NCBI GenBank assembly: GCA_052035735.1
Contig: JBPOHI010000145.1
Coordinates: forward strand, 1-52,428
Source of the DNA: JAGPDF01 sp052035735
GTDB taxonomy: Bacteria > Acidobacteriota > Thermoanaerobaculia > Multivoradales > JAGPDF01
Reading direction: 5' to 3'
Length of the DNA stretch: 52,428 nucleotides
Position numbers and translations under genes: made by a program. Position 1 is the stretch's first letter. Every line of letters begins with the position of its first letter. Below the pieces are notes generated by a model, which saw only the letters and a program-made list of their open reading frames with translations, was not told the DNA's origin and made no database searches. Shown here piece by piece: positions 34,540-42,935 of this stretch.

Positions 34540-37440
34540 TCAGGGCGCGACCACGCTCCAGCGGACCGTCGTGCCGACCTCGAAGCCGTCCTGGTAGACG
34601 AGGTTGGAGGCACAGCTGGTGACCTCGATGTCGTCGACGTACCAACCTTCGCGGCTCGTGCCGGTGTCGCTGCCGAGCCGGAAGCGGAACTTGACCGTCT
34701 GGCCGGCGTAGGCCGTCAGATCGACGACCGCCTTCGTCCAGTTCGCCGGATCGCCGCACCAGCCCTGGCGTCCACCGAGCGCATTGTTGCCGGCATCGAC
34801 GAGGCCGTCGTACGGATCGGTGAGGAGACCCGTGGTGATCTGGGTCCAGGTCGTGCCGCCGTTGGTCGAGACTTCGAGGTTGCCGGCGTCATAGCAGCCG
34901 GTCGGTCCGTTCGACTCCATCGTCTGGTGATTCCAGTAGACCAACGCCACCGGACCCTGCCCGGCCGGAATTGCGACCGAGGGTGAGACCAGCTGCTGGT
35001 CCGACTGCACCGCGGGATCGCCCGCCAGCCAGGCGAACGTTCCGTTGTGCGCTCGGGCGGAGGTCTGCGCCCAGCTGTTGCCGGTGCCAGTCGAGGTCCA
35101 GGCCCCGGCGCCGCTCTCCCATCCCTGGTACATCCGCTGATAGGCGAAGGTCCCGACCGTCGTACAGGTCTCGAACGTCGTCAACGTCGTGAAGCTGAAC
35201 GTGGCGGAATCGTTGCCCGTCCCGCAGAGGTTGATCGACCGCACTCGCCAGTAGTAGGTGGTGCTCGATTCGAGATCGCTCGGAATCGCCTGACTATTCC
35301 CGGTCGTCGTGGTCGAGTAGTCGATGCTCGCGAAGAGGGGATCGTCGTCGATTTCGAGGACGTAGCTCGTTCCCTGGGTAGAGGCTCCCCACGATAGCGT
35401 CGGCCGAAGAACGACGCCAGTGGCCCCGTCGGCCGGCAGCGACAAGACCGGCGCCGAAGGCACCGCCGTGAAGAGCTCCAGGCCGTATTCGACAGAGTGC
35501 GCCGGGCCGCTCGTCGGCGTACCGGTGACGGTCATCGTGTACGTTCCGGCCGCGGCCGAACCGGTTCCGGTGACGGTGAAAGTCCCGGCGATCGGCGGCA
35601 CCGACGGATCGTTGCTGAACAGCGACGAGGTGCCGCCGGGAAGACCGGTCACCGAGAGGTCGATGCTGCCTGTGTAGCCGAAGTACGAACCCACGCCGAG
35701 GTTGTAGACCGCATCCGCCGGCGCGCAGACCTTCTGCGCCACGGGCGACGGCGCGAGCGAGAAATCGGGCGTGCCGCACTCGGCGAACTTGAAGGCACCG
35801 ATGCGCAGGCGCCAGGCCGAAGCCGAGGTCGCCGGGTAGTACTCGTTCACGTGCCAGAAGGTGCAGTCGTCGGTCGGATCGACCGAGAGCGAGGTGTAGT
35901 CGCCCCAGCGATGCCCGCTCGAGGTCTGCGAGCCGGTGCCGGCGTGATACACGCCTTCACCTTGCGGCAGCGTGCCGAGCGGGTCGTTGGCCAGCCGACC
36001 GGTGTAGCGCAGGCCGGGAAAGACACTGGTGGCATCCGAAGCGCTGTAGCCGATGGCGATATCGCCGTTGCCGTCGATCGCCGCACTCCCCATCCAGCGA
36101 TGCACGCTGTCCGGCGAGTAGGTTCCCTGCTGGTAGATCGTGGGCGTGGCGTCGAGATCGCGGATCTCGTACCAGCGAACGCCGGCAATGCCGGGCGTAG
36201 CCTCGACTGCCTGGTTGGTGACCAGCGCCTGGTAGACGCCGAAGTTGCGGTAGGCGAGCCGGTGTAGCGGGCGCTGGCGGTAGGACAGGATGTCGATCTT
36301 CACCGTCGTCCCGGGCTGCGGAATGCAGTCGCGCGCACCGGGCGAGCAAGGGAACACCGAATCGAACGGTGCCGTGGGAAGCGTATTCGTCAGGACGAAC
36401 GTCGAGTTGGCCGGGGTCGTGAAGTCGGCGTGGAACTCGTAGAAAGACAGCGCGTCCTGCGGAGCTCCATAGGCGCCGCCCTGGTCCATCGATCCGACGT
36501 AGTAGTTCGGCGCCCCTGGCGGCGGCAAGGCGGTGCCGTCCAAGTCGGCCGGCAGGAGTCCATCGCCGACGATGTACGGCGTCGCTCCAGGCGGCTGCAG
36601 AAAGGAGATGACCGTGGGATTCGGGTTTCCGGCGATGAGCTGCGCGCGATGGATGGCGTAAGCGCCGACGCCGGCGAACGCTCCACCCGACCCGCCCGCG
36701 AACTCGCGCGTGCTGATGTAGAAGGCGTCCGACCACATGCCGTGCTTGGGATAGTCAGGGAAGTTGGTGCCGGTGGTGAACGCCCAGCGGTAGTAGCTCC
36801 CGGTCGGGTTCGCCGTCTGAGAGACCGCGACGCAGTTGAAGAAGGTGGGGCCGGCAGCGGTGAACTGGGTGAGGAACCAGCGGTCGTCCAGTTGATCGTA
36901 GATCACCACCGGGTCGCCGGCATTCTCGGTCTGGCAGGGGCCGCCGAAGCCCGACCAGAGCGAGTTGATGTTCACCGGCCCGAAGAGCAGCGTGCCCGTC
37001 TTGTTGTAGACCGCGACCTGCGAGTTGTACATCACGACGACGTGATTCGGGCCGACGTCGCCGTTCGGATCGGGAGGCGTCGCACCGGTGGGGTTGCTCG
37101 GCCCGTCGAAGCCGGCCGAAGGGGCGGGAATCTCGACACCGGCCTTGAGCGTGAAGGCACGCTGCACCACCGTATCGACATTCTGCTCGCCGAGCGGCCC
37201 TTCGAGCCCGGTCGCGAGGTCGTCAGGCCACTCGAGCTCCACCAGCTGAGCCTCGGGCAGGTCCGGTCGCATCGAAGAGAGCGGCGCCGAAAGGTCGAAG
37301 TGCGCGACCGGCAAGACGCCGCGATAGATCGCCGGCGGCGACGCGGCGGGGCCGGCGGCGGCCTCTGCCGCGGCGGTGACGCCGGCGAATGCCACTGCGA
37401 TGAGGGCGAAACAAAGACCCAACCTGGCGAAACGTCTCAT
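34540..37440 (-). CDS. Large secreted multidomain protein with C-terminal VYQDGFE motif
   Basis: A 966-residue exported protein. The ATG has AAAGGAGG seven bases upstream and a signal peptide follows (MRRFARLGLC to TAAAEA). Residues of about 90-560 form a conserved-looking beta-propeller or similar module (GPNHVVVMYNSQVAVYN, DPVVIYDQLDDRWFL, SSGHRWGDYTSLSVDP). Next are an Ig-like segment at about 575-690, a fibronectin type III-like domain at about 695-790 (TYYWRVRSINLCG), and a jelly-roll domain at about 800-945 (GWESGAGAW, ending EGWYVDDIEVTSC). The last 19 residues begin VYQDGFEVGTT. Several cysteines and no catalytic triad are seen. It is probably a cell-surface or extracellular adhesion or binding protein; ligand unknown. 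Confidence 0.8.
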   Translation of the reverse strand: MRRFARLGLCFALIAVAFAGVTAAAEAAAGPAASPPAIYRGVLPVAHFDLSAPLSSMRPDLPEAQLVELEWPDDLATGLEGPLGEQNVDTVVQRAFTLKAGVEIPAPSAGFDGPSNPTGATPPDPNGDVGPNHVVVMYNSQVAVYNKTGTLLFGPVNINSLWSGFGGPCQTENAGDPVVIYDQLDDRWFLTQFTAAGPTFFNCVAVSQTANPTGSYYRWAFTTGTNFPDYPKHGMWSDAFYISTREFAGGSGGAFAGVGAYAIHRAQLIAGNPNPTVISFLQPPGATPYIVGDGLLPADLDGTALPPPGAPNYYVGSMDQGGAYGAPQDALSFYEFHADFTTPANSTFVLTNTLPTAPFDSVFPCSPGARDCIPQPGTTVKIDILSYRQRPLHRLAYRNFGVYQALVTNQAVEATPGIAGVRWYEIRDLDATPTIYQQGTYSPDSVHRWMGSAAIDGNGDIAIGYSASDATSVFPGLRYTGRLANDPLGTLPQGEGVYHAGTGSQTSSGHRWGDYTSLSVDPTDDCTFWHVNEYYPATSASAWRLRIGAFKFAECGTPDFSLAPSPVAQKVCAPADAVYNLGVGSYFGYTGSIDLSVTGLPGGTSSLFSNDPSVPPIAGTFTVTGTGSAAAGTYTMTVTGTPTSGPAHSVEYGLELFTAVPSAPVLSLPADGATGVVLRPTLSWGASTQGTSYVLEIDDDPLFASIDYSTTTTGNSQAIPSDLESSTTYYWRVRSINLCGTGNDSATFSFTTLTTFETCTTVGTFAYQRMYQGWESGAGAWTSTGTGNSWAQTSARAHNGTFAWLAGDPAVQSDQQLVSPSVAIPAGQGPVALVYWNHQTMESNGPTGCYDAGNLEVSTNGGTTWTQITTGLLTDPYDGLVDAGNNALGGRQGWCGDPANWTKAVVDLTAYAGQTVKFRFRLGSDTGTSREGWYVDDIEVTSCASNLVYQDGFEVGTTVRWSVVAP

Positions 37441-37495
37441 TGTGCAACCTCCTTTGCGCTCTTGCGAGCCGACTCGGCGCGGCTGAATGCCAAGC

Positions 37496-38734
37496 TCATC
37501 CGCTCCAGCTTCTGGGATCCAGATCTTCAGGGAGCGGCGTGAGGTTCTCCGCCCCCGCAACGTCGAGATAGACCAAGTCCTCCAGCCGAACACCAAAGCC
37601 TGAGACAGGATCTGGATCATACAGGCCGGGTTCCAAGGTCAGCATGTCACCGACCGCCAAGAGGCCGCCGTCCTGGGCGTGGCGTTTGAAACTCGGGAGT
37701 TCGTGCAGCTCGAAGCCCACCCCGTGGCCCAGTCCGTGGACGTACCCCTCGACCGTCCCCGGATCCGAGAGCGGCGTCGGATAGCCCCGGGCGGTGAACG
37801 CCTCGCAGACCGCTACCTGCAGGTCCCAGCCGTGTGCTCCCGGGCGCGCCGCCCCATGCGCCAGCGCGAGCGCTTCGCGCGCGGCCGCATGTGCGGCAGC
37901 GACACGCTCCGGCGGCTCGCCGACGCAGAAGGTGCGGGTGCAGTCGGCGAACAGGCCGCCGCGCGGGAAGAGGTCGACCACCAGCGTCTCGCCAGCCCGA
38001 AGAACGCGCCCGGGCGTGCCGGAGCTGTGCGGCACGCCGCCCTCTCCACCCGGCGCGACGATATTGCCGCGCGGCTGCTCGAGGGCGGCGCCAGCGAAGA
38101 TCCGGGCGATCTCCGCCTTGAGGCGGGCTACCCGCAGCGGCTCGCCCTCGAGTTCGAGCGCGCCGTCGCGAACGACGGCGGCGGCGAGCAGGCCCGCCAC
38201 AGCACGAATCGCCGCGCAGGTGACGCCGGCGACGCGGCGGATCTCCGAAAGCTCCCCCGCCGTCTTGTACTTGCGGATCCCGAGCAGGCCGTCGCTCGCC
38301 GAGACGAAACTCCAGCCTTCGCCGGCCAGGCGTTCCAGCACCTCGGCGGCAAGGCCGAGAGGCAGCCGCCCGGCGAGCGCGATCCTCCCCGGAGCGACGC
38401 CGCACCGCTGCAGCGCCTGAGCGAGGACGTTGGCGTGGAACTCGCCCGGTGCGGGGGTCTCGCGCGACCAGCGGGCGACGTCGAGATCTTCCGGAGTGAG
38501 CAGCGCGAGTCCGGTAGCGGCTGCCTCGTCGCGCTCCATCGGCGTGAAATAGCCGAGACGCGGTGCCTCGCCGGGCTGGACGACGATCAGCGCTTCCCCG
38601 AGCTTCGCGGGGTGGACGAAGAACGCGCGCTCGGGATCGTCACCAGCGGCAGAAAGCAGGACCAGCGCCCGGGCGTCGAGCGCCGACAGCAGTGCCGCAA
38701 AGCCTGCGGCACGCCGATCCCGGTCGCTGGTCAA
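37496..38734 (-). CDS. M24 family (Xaa-Pro) aminopeptidase
   Basis: A 412-residue pita-bread metallopeptidase. The five metal ligands are present: the two Asp in VVDLFPRGGLFADCTR, the His in GLGHGVGFELHE, the Glu in LTLEPGLY and the Glu in GVRLEDLVYL. An N-terminal creatinase-like domain of about 170 residues precedes. It should remove N-terminal residues next to proline, though Xaa-Pro specificity is not proven by sequence. The start is uncertain: TTG at 38734 is used, eight bases after the trxA stop, as no ATG or GTG fits. It is the last gene of rimO-ribF-trxA-M24. Confidence 0.82.
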   Translation of the reverse strand: MTSDRDRRAAGFAALLSALDARALVLLSAAGDDPERAFFVHPAKLGEALIVVQPGEAPRLGYFTPMERDEAAATGLALLTPEDLDVARWSRETPAPGEFHANVLAQALQRCGVAPGRIALAGRLPLGLAAEVLERLAGEGWSFVSASDGLLGIRKYKTAGELSEIRRVAGVTCAAIRAVAGLLAAAVVRDGALELEGEPLRVARLKAEIARIFAGAALEQPRGNIVAPGGEGGVPHSSGTPGRVLRAGETLVVDLFPRGGLFADCTRTFCVGEPPERVAAAHAAAREALALAHGAARPGAHGWDLQVAVCEAFTARGYPTPLSDPGTVEGYVHGLGHGVGFELHELPSFKRHAQDGGLLAVGDMLTLEPGLYDPDPVSGFGVRLEDLVYLDVAGAENLTPLPEDLDPRSWSG

Positions 38735-38742
38735 GTCGCTCG

Positions 38743-39072
38743 TCAGATGTGTTCGGCGACCAGGTTCTTGAACATCGCCTTCGGCATGGCGCCGGCGGCA
38801 CGCTCGACGACCTCGCCGTTCTTGAACAGGACGAAAGCCGGAATGCTCGAGATGCGGAACTGCATCGCCAACTCCTGATTCTCGTCGACGTTCACCTTGG
38901 CGATGCGGAGCTTGCCGTCGAGCTCCTCGGCGAGCTCGTCGAGCAGCGGCGCCACCATCCGGCAGGGGCCGCACCAGCTGGCCCAGAAATCGATCAGCAC
39001 AGGCTTGTCCGACTGGAGGACCGCCGACTGGAAGTTCTGCTGGTCGACCGTCACGATCTTGCTGCTCGCCAT
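38743..39072 (-). CDS. trxA: Thioredoxin
   Basis: A 109-residue thioredoxin with the redox centre WCGPC (Cys34, Cys37), Asp28 in VLIDFWA and the cis-proline in SSIPAFVLFKNGE. Length and sequence are those of standard cytoplasmic TrxA, which reduces ribonucleotide reductase, methionine sulphoxide reductase and other disulphides. The ATG at 39072 has AAAGGGA upstream; longer in-frame upstream sequence lies in ribF antisense context and is rejected. It lies 52 bases after ribF and eight before the M24 gene. Confidence 0.96.
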   Translation of the reverse strand: MASSKIVTVDQQNFQSAVLQSDKPVLIDFWASWCGPCRMVAPLLDELAEELDGKLRIAKVNVDENQELAMQFRISSIPAFVLFKNGEVVERAAGAMPKAMFKNLVAEHI

Positions 39073-39124
39073 CGCTTTCGTCCCTTTCTGTTGAAAAACC
39101 CTTCGTGTCGCGGCCGAGCCGGGT

Positions 39125-40108
39125 TCAGCCCGTCCGGCCGGGACCGTTGTTCTGATGAGAACGCCGGACGGACGAAAAGTATTCTCTCGCCGTTTCGACG
39201 TCCCGCCCGATCTGCGCCGAAAGCTCGCCGACCGATGGGAAGAGCATCTCATCCCGCAGCCGCTTGTGGAAGAAGAGCTCGATCCGCTCACCGTAGACCT
39301 CGCGGTCGAAGTCGAGGATATGGCTTTCGACGGTCGGCGGACGACTCCCCGGGACGGTCGGGCGGCGGCCGATGTTGGTCACCGACGTGCGGATCGAGGC
39401 GCCATCCGGCCCTGCCTCAAAGCTCACCCTGGTGGCGTAAACCCCTTCCAATGGAATGAGTTCCCCTTCGGGCTGGAGATTGATGGTCGGCCAGCCAAGG
39501 CGCCGCCCGAGCCGGTCCCCTTCGACGATCGTGCCGGTCAGACTGTAGGGCCGGCCGAGAAGGTCCCGGGCCTCCTCCACCCGGCCGAGGGCCAGCGCGC
39601 GGCGGATCCGGGTGGACGAAATCGGCTCGTCCTGGGCGAGCTCCTCGTCCAGACCGAAGACGGCGAAACCCAGCTCGCCTCCCAGCCGCGCCAGCAGGTC
39701 GAGGTTCCCTTCGCGGTTGCGGCCGAAAGCGAACTGCCGCCCGACGTAGAGCTCGCGGACGCCCAGCCTCGCGCAGAGGAACTGGCGCACGAAAGACTCC
39801 GCCCGGGTAGCGGCGAAGGCGCTCGTGAAGGGGATCACCGCCATGAGGTCGATACGGGCGTCGGCGAGGAGGCGGCCCTTCTGCTCGCGGGTCAGCAGCG
39901 TCGCGGGCGCCTGGTCGGGAGCGAGAACGGCGAGCGGGTGCGGCTCGAAGGTCACCAGGACCGCCGGCAAGCCCAGCGCCCGCGCCCTGCCGGCGACCCG
40001 GTCGATCACTGCGCGCTGCCCGCGATGGATGCCGTCGTAGTTCCCGATCGTGACGACCGACGGCCGTGGAAGCTCGCCTGGGGCCAGCGCGTCGGCGACG
40101 ACTTGCAT
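39125..40108 (-). CDS. ribF: Bifunctional riboflavin kinase / FAD synthetase
   Basis: A 327-residue RibF that phosphorylates riboflavin to FMN and adenylates FMN to FAD. The N-terminal nucleotidyltransferase half has GNYDGIHRGQ (HxGH-like) and ISSTRIRRAL; the C-terminal kinase half has GTIVEGDRLGRRLGWPTINL (in pieces: VEGDRLG, GWPTINL) and GVYATRVSF. The ATG at 40108 lies five bases after the rimO stop, so the two are co-translated. Its substrate-range and length are ordinary for the family. Confidence 0.95.
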   Translation of the reverse strand: MQVVADALAPGELPRPSVVTIGNYDGIHRGQRAVIDRVAGRARALGLPAVLVTFEPHPLAVLAPDQAPATLLTREQKGRLLADARIDLMAVIPFTSAFAATRAESFVRQFLCARLGVRELYVGRQFAFGRNREGNLDLLARLGGELGFAVFGLDEELAQDEPISSTRIRRALALGRVEEARDLLGRPYSLTGTIVEGDRLGRRLGWPTINLQPEGELIPLEGVYATRVSFEAGPDGASIRTSVTNIGRRPTVPGSRPPTVESHILDFDREVYGERIELFFHKRLRDEMLFPSVGELSAQIGRDVETAREYFSSVRRSHQNNGPGRTG

Positions 40109-40113
40109 GCGGT

Positions 40114-41490
40114 TCAGGCTACCGAAGCTGCGATCTCGACACCGGGAGTGTCCGCGGGGCCGACGATCCGCCCGACGAGATCGCTGGCGAAAGCGTCGGT
40201 GATCTCGACCCGTGCGAACGTCCCTGCCGGTGCCGAGCCGTCGTTGATCAGCAGACGCCCGTCGATCTCGGGCGCCATCCCGTAGTGCCGCCCTTCGAGC
40301 AGATGCTCGGTCTCCGCGGAGACGCCTTCGACGAGCACATCCAGGGTTCGCCCGACCAGCGCCCGGCGGCGCGCGAGGGCGATCGGCTTCTGCGCGGAGA
40401 GCAGACGCCGGTGGCGCCGCCGAGCCACGGCCGTGGGCACCGGCGCCGCGAGCTCCGCGGCCGGCGTACCCGGTTCCGGACTGTAGACGAAGGCGCCCAA
40501 GTGATCGAACCGGCTCTGGCGCACGAACTCGAGAAGATGCTCGAAGTGCTCCTCGGTCTCTCCGGGGAAGCCGACGATGAACGTGGTGCGCAGGAAGATG
40601 TCGGGGGCGAGCTCGCGGGCGCGCTCGAGCAGACGGGCATAGCGCTCCGGACTGCCGCCGCGGCGCATCGCCTTGAGCATCTCGGGATGACTGTGCTGGA
40701 GCGGCATGTCGACGTAGGAGACCAGGCGCTCTTCGCGGCCCATCAGAGCCAGCAGCTCCTCGTCGAGGGTGGTCGGATAGGCGTAGAGGAAGCGGATCCA
40801 CTTGAAGCCGGTTCCCGCAAGGAGCGCCTCCGTCAGCCGGGTGAGTCCGTGCTTGCCGTAGTCGAGGTCCTCGCCATAGCGCGTCGTGTCCTGGGCGATG
40901 AGACAGAGCTCAACGACACCCTGCGCCTCGAGCTGGCGCGCTTCGTCCACCAGGCTGTCGATCGTTCGGCTGCGGAAGCGGCCGCGCCAGAGCGGAATGG
41001 CACAGAAGGTACAGGGATTGTTGCAGCCCTCCGCGACCTTCAGATAGGCATAGCCCCGGGTCGTCAGCAGTCGCGGCGCGGTGTGGTCGAACACCATGTG
41101 GGAGGGCGAAGGCGGCGGAGCGGCGCCGCCGAGGTTGACGACCCTCTCGACTTCGAGGAGCGAGTCGAGCGAAATGAAGCCGTCGATCTCGGGAATGTCG
41201 CGCTGCAGCTCTTCGCCGAAGCGGTTGACCATGCAGCCGGCGACGAGAAGCTTCCCGACCCCCTTGCCCTTGCGCGCCGCCACCTCGAGGATGGCGTCGA
41301 TCGACTCGCGCTTGGCGTCGTCGATGAAGGCGCAGGTGTTGACGATGACGGTGCCGACGCTCTCCATGTCGGAAGTGATCGTGTGCCCGCGACGCGCCAG
41401 CTCGCCGAGGAGAATTTCGCTGTCGACGCGGTTCTTGGCGCAGCCGAGGCTGATCAGACCGACGCTCGATGGGTTCCGGGAGGCCGCCAC
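40114..41490 (-). CDS. rimO: Ribosomal protein S12 methylthiotransferase
   Basis: A 458-residue radical SAM enzyme that methylthiolates an Asp of ribosomal protein S12. The N-terminal MTTase domain has Cys17 (SLGCAKN), Cys53 (VNTCAF) and Cys86 (AGCMVN) for one iron-sulphur cluster. The radical SAM cluster is CNNPCTFC (Cys156, Cys160, Cys163). LIAQDTTRYG is typical of RimO rather than MiaB. The TRAM domain is at the C-terminus. The ATG is at 41490; the gene heads the unit rimO-ribF-trxA-M24. Confidence 0.94.
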   Translation of the reverse strand: MAASRNPSSVGLISLGCAKNRVDSEILLGELARRGHTITSDMESVGTVIVNTCAFIDDAKRESIDAILEVAARKGKGVGKLLVAGCMVNRFGEELQRDIPEIDGFISLDSLLEVERVVNLGGAAPPPSPSHMVFDHTAPRLLTTRGYAYLKVAEGCNNPCTFCAIPLWRGRFRSRTIDSLVDEARQLEAQGVVELCLIAQDTTRYGEDLDYGKHGLTRLTEALLAGTGFKWIRFLYAYPTTLDEELLALMGREERLVSYVDMPLQHSHPEMLKAMRRGGSPERYARLLERARELAPDIFLRTTFIVGFPGETEEHFEHLLEFVRQSRFDHLGAFVYSPEPGTPAAELAAPVPTAVARRRHRRLLSAQKPIALARRRALVGRTLDVLVEGVSAETEHLLEGRHYGMAPEIDGRLLINDGSAPAGTFARVEITDAFASDLVGRIVGPADTPGVEIAASVA

Positions 41491-41528
41491 AATCGACCTA
41501 GTCTAGCAAAGCCCGGTCGGTCGCGAGA

Positions 41529-42839
41529 TCAGCGCGCCATCTGCGCTGCGGCGAGCGACGGCGAGGAGGTCAGCGCCATGCGGCGCAGGATCCACGTCAC
41601 CAGGCGGTCGGGAGGGGCCAGGCGACTCATGCCGAACTCGGTCGGCAGGCGCGGCGGTTCCATGAGATTCAACGCCCGGAACACGGCGTAGGTGAAGTTC
41701 TGCTGCACACTGTCCTGGCGCCGGTCGGCGAACATCGCCTTCAGAGATTCGAGCTGCTCGCCGAGCAGCGACTCGATGCCCGCAGGGAGAGCCTCCGCGA
41801 CCGCTCGCTGCTTCGACACCGCCGCGCGGACCGGCGCGCGCCGGTCGACGCCGAGCAGCGACGAGCGCAGCGATTCGAGCTCCGCCAGCACCGGATCGAC
41901 CGTGGTCGCCTTGGCGACCTGGGCCTCGCCGTCGAGCAGCAGCGGCAGGCCGGCGCAGTTGGCGCGGTGAACCCGCGGGTCCTGCACGATCCAGCCGAGC
42001 TGCGTCATCTCGAGGCTGGTGGAGACGTTCTCCGCGATGTTGCGCACGAACGGATCGATCGCCGAACGCCCGCTCTCCTCGAGACCGTTGAACATGTTGA
42101 GGACGTAGTGGATGCGAAAGTCCTGGAGGACCCACTCGAGGACGCGCATCAGGGGCTGATCGCCGAACAGCTCCTTGAGCTCGCGCAACACCACATCGAG
42201 ATTCTTGACCCTGTCGTCGTAGACATCCTCTGCCTGATCGAGAAGATCGTGGATGAGGTCGCGCCCGTCGGCGAGTCCGGGCAGCGAGAAGATCTCCGAT
42301 CCGTCGGCGAAGATCAGCCGCAGCGTTCGGAAGAGGATCGCCTTGACGATGTCCGACGCCGCGAGCGTCGCCTGGGGCAGGTTCGGGGTCACCACCAGCA
42401 TGCCCGAGTTGGTGTAGGGCAGGAAGTCGAGGACGTTGGCGTCGAGCCCGGCGCGCAGGTCGAGAACGACGTAGTCGACCGGCAACGCGTTGATCGCCTC
42501 CGACAGCCGGCGGCGGAACTCCGCGCTCGGGTTGCCGAGCTCGTCGATGAAGTGCCGCGGGCCGGCGACGAAGCCGAACTTGCGAAACTGCCCGTTGCGA
42601 TCCATTGCCGGGTCGAGACGGGTCACGCAGTCGCCCAGCGGCACGCCCTTGCGATGAAAGTGGTAGAGATCGCGACTGACCGGCGCTGCAATCGAGCTCC
42701 GCACCGAGGAGGTGCCGGTGTCCAGGTCGACGAGTACCGTCGGCGCGAAGCGCGACAGCGCCAACGCGAAGTTCACCGAGAACGTCGTCTTGCCAACTCC
42801 GCCTTTGCCGGACGCTACAGGTATGATCCGCTTGGGCAC
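41529..42839 (-). CDS. Orphan MinD/ParA-like ATPase
   Basis: A 436-residue SIMIBI ATPase. The deviant Walker A is KGGVGKTT, with signature Lys12 and Lys17; VLVDLDTGTSS and DYVVLDLRAGLD give the switch regions. The first 250 residues are MinD-like, while the C-terminal about 180 residues are an additional helical region I do not recognise. No minC, minE, parB, flagellar or secretion gene is nearby, so its cargo is unknown; FlhG-like placement or a positioning ATPase are options. The GTG at 42839 puts the P-loop seven residues from the start as in MinD; an in-frame GTG at 42899 is an alternative. A stable hairpin covers the sequence upstream of the chosen start. Confidence 0.78.
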   Translation of the reverse strand: MPKRIIPVASGKGGVGKTTFSVNFALALSRFAPTVLVDLDTGTSSVRSSIAAPVSRDLYHFHRKGVPLGDCVTRLDPAMDRNGQFRKFGFVAGPRHFIDELGNPSAEFRRRLSEAINALPVDYVVLDLRAGLDANVLDFLPYTNSGMLVVTPNLPQATLAASDIVKAILFRTLRLIFADGSEIFSLPGLADGRDLIHDLLDQAEDVYDDRVKNLDVVLRELKELFGDQPLMRVLEWVLQDFRIHYVLNMFNGLEESGRSAIDPFVRNIAENVSTSLEMTQLGWIVQDPRVHRANCAGLPLLLDGEAQVAKATTVDPVLAELESLRSSLLGVDRRAPVRAAVSKQRAVAEALPAGIESLLGEQLESLKAMFADRRQDSVQQNFTYAVFRALNLMEPPRLPTEFGMSRLAPPDRLVTWILRRMALTSSPSLAAAQMAR

Positions 42840-42840
42840 C

Positions 42841-42862
42841 GGCGGGAAGCTTATCTCCCGCC
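42841..42862. promoter_or_regulatory. Inverted repeat at the MinD-like gene start
   Basis: Seven-base arms GGCGGGA / TCCCGCC with an eight-base loop start one base upstream of the GTG at 42839 on the minus strand. The only purine-rich ribosome-site candidate (GGGAG) lies in the distal arm, so the hairpin could control translation, or the true start is farther upstream. It may alternatively be an operator in the 96-base divergent region shared with the M1 gene. Confidence 0.45.
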
Positions 42863-42935
42863 GCCGAAACCGGCCAGACCGAGCTGCGTATACCTCCACC
42901 GTACCCCGCACTCCCGACCCGAGGATGAGCGACCG

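Noticed and set aside
42790..42827. TATGAT at 42822 as a plus-strand -10 for the M1 peptidase
   Set aside because: TTGCCG and TTGCCA upstream are 11 and 26 bases away, so no -35 fits the spacing.
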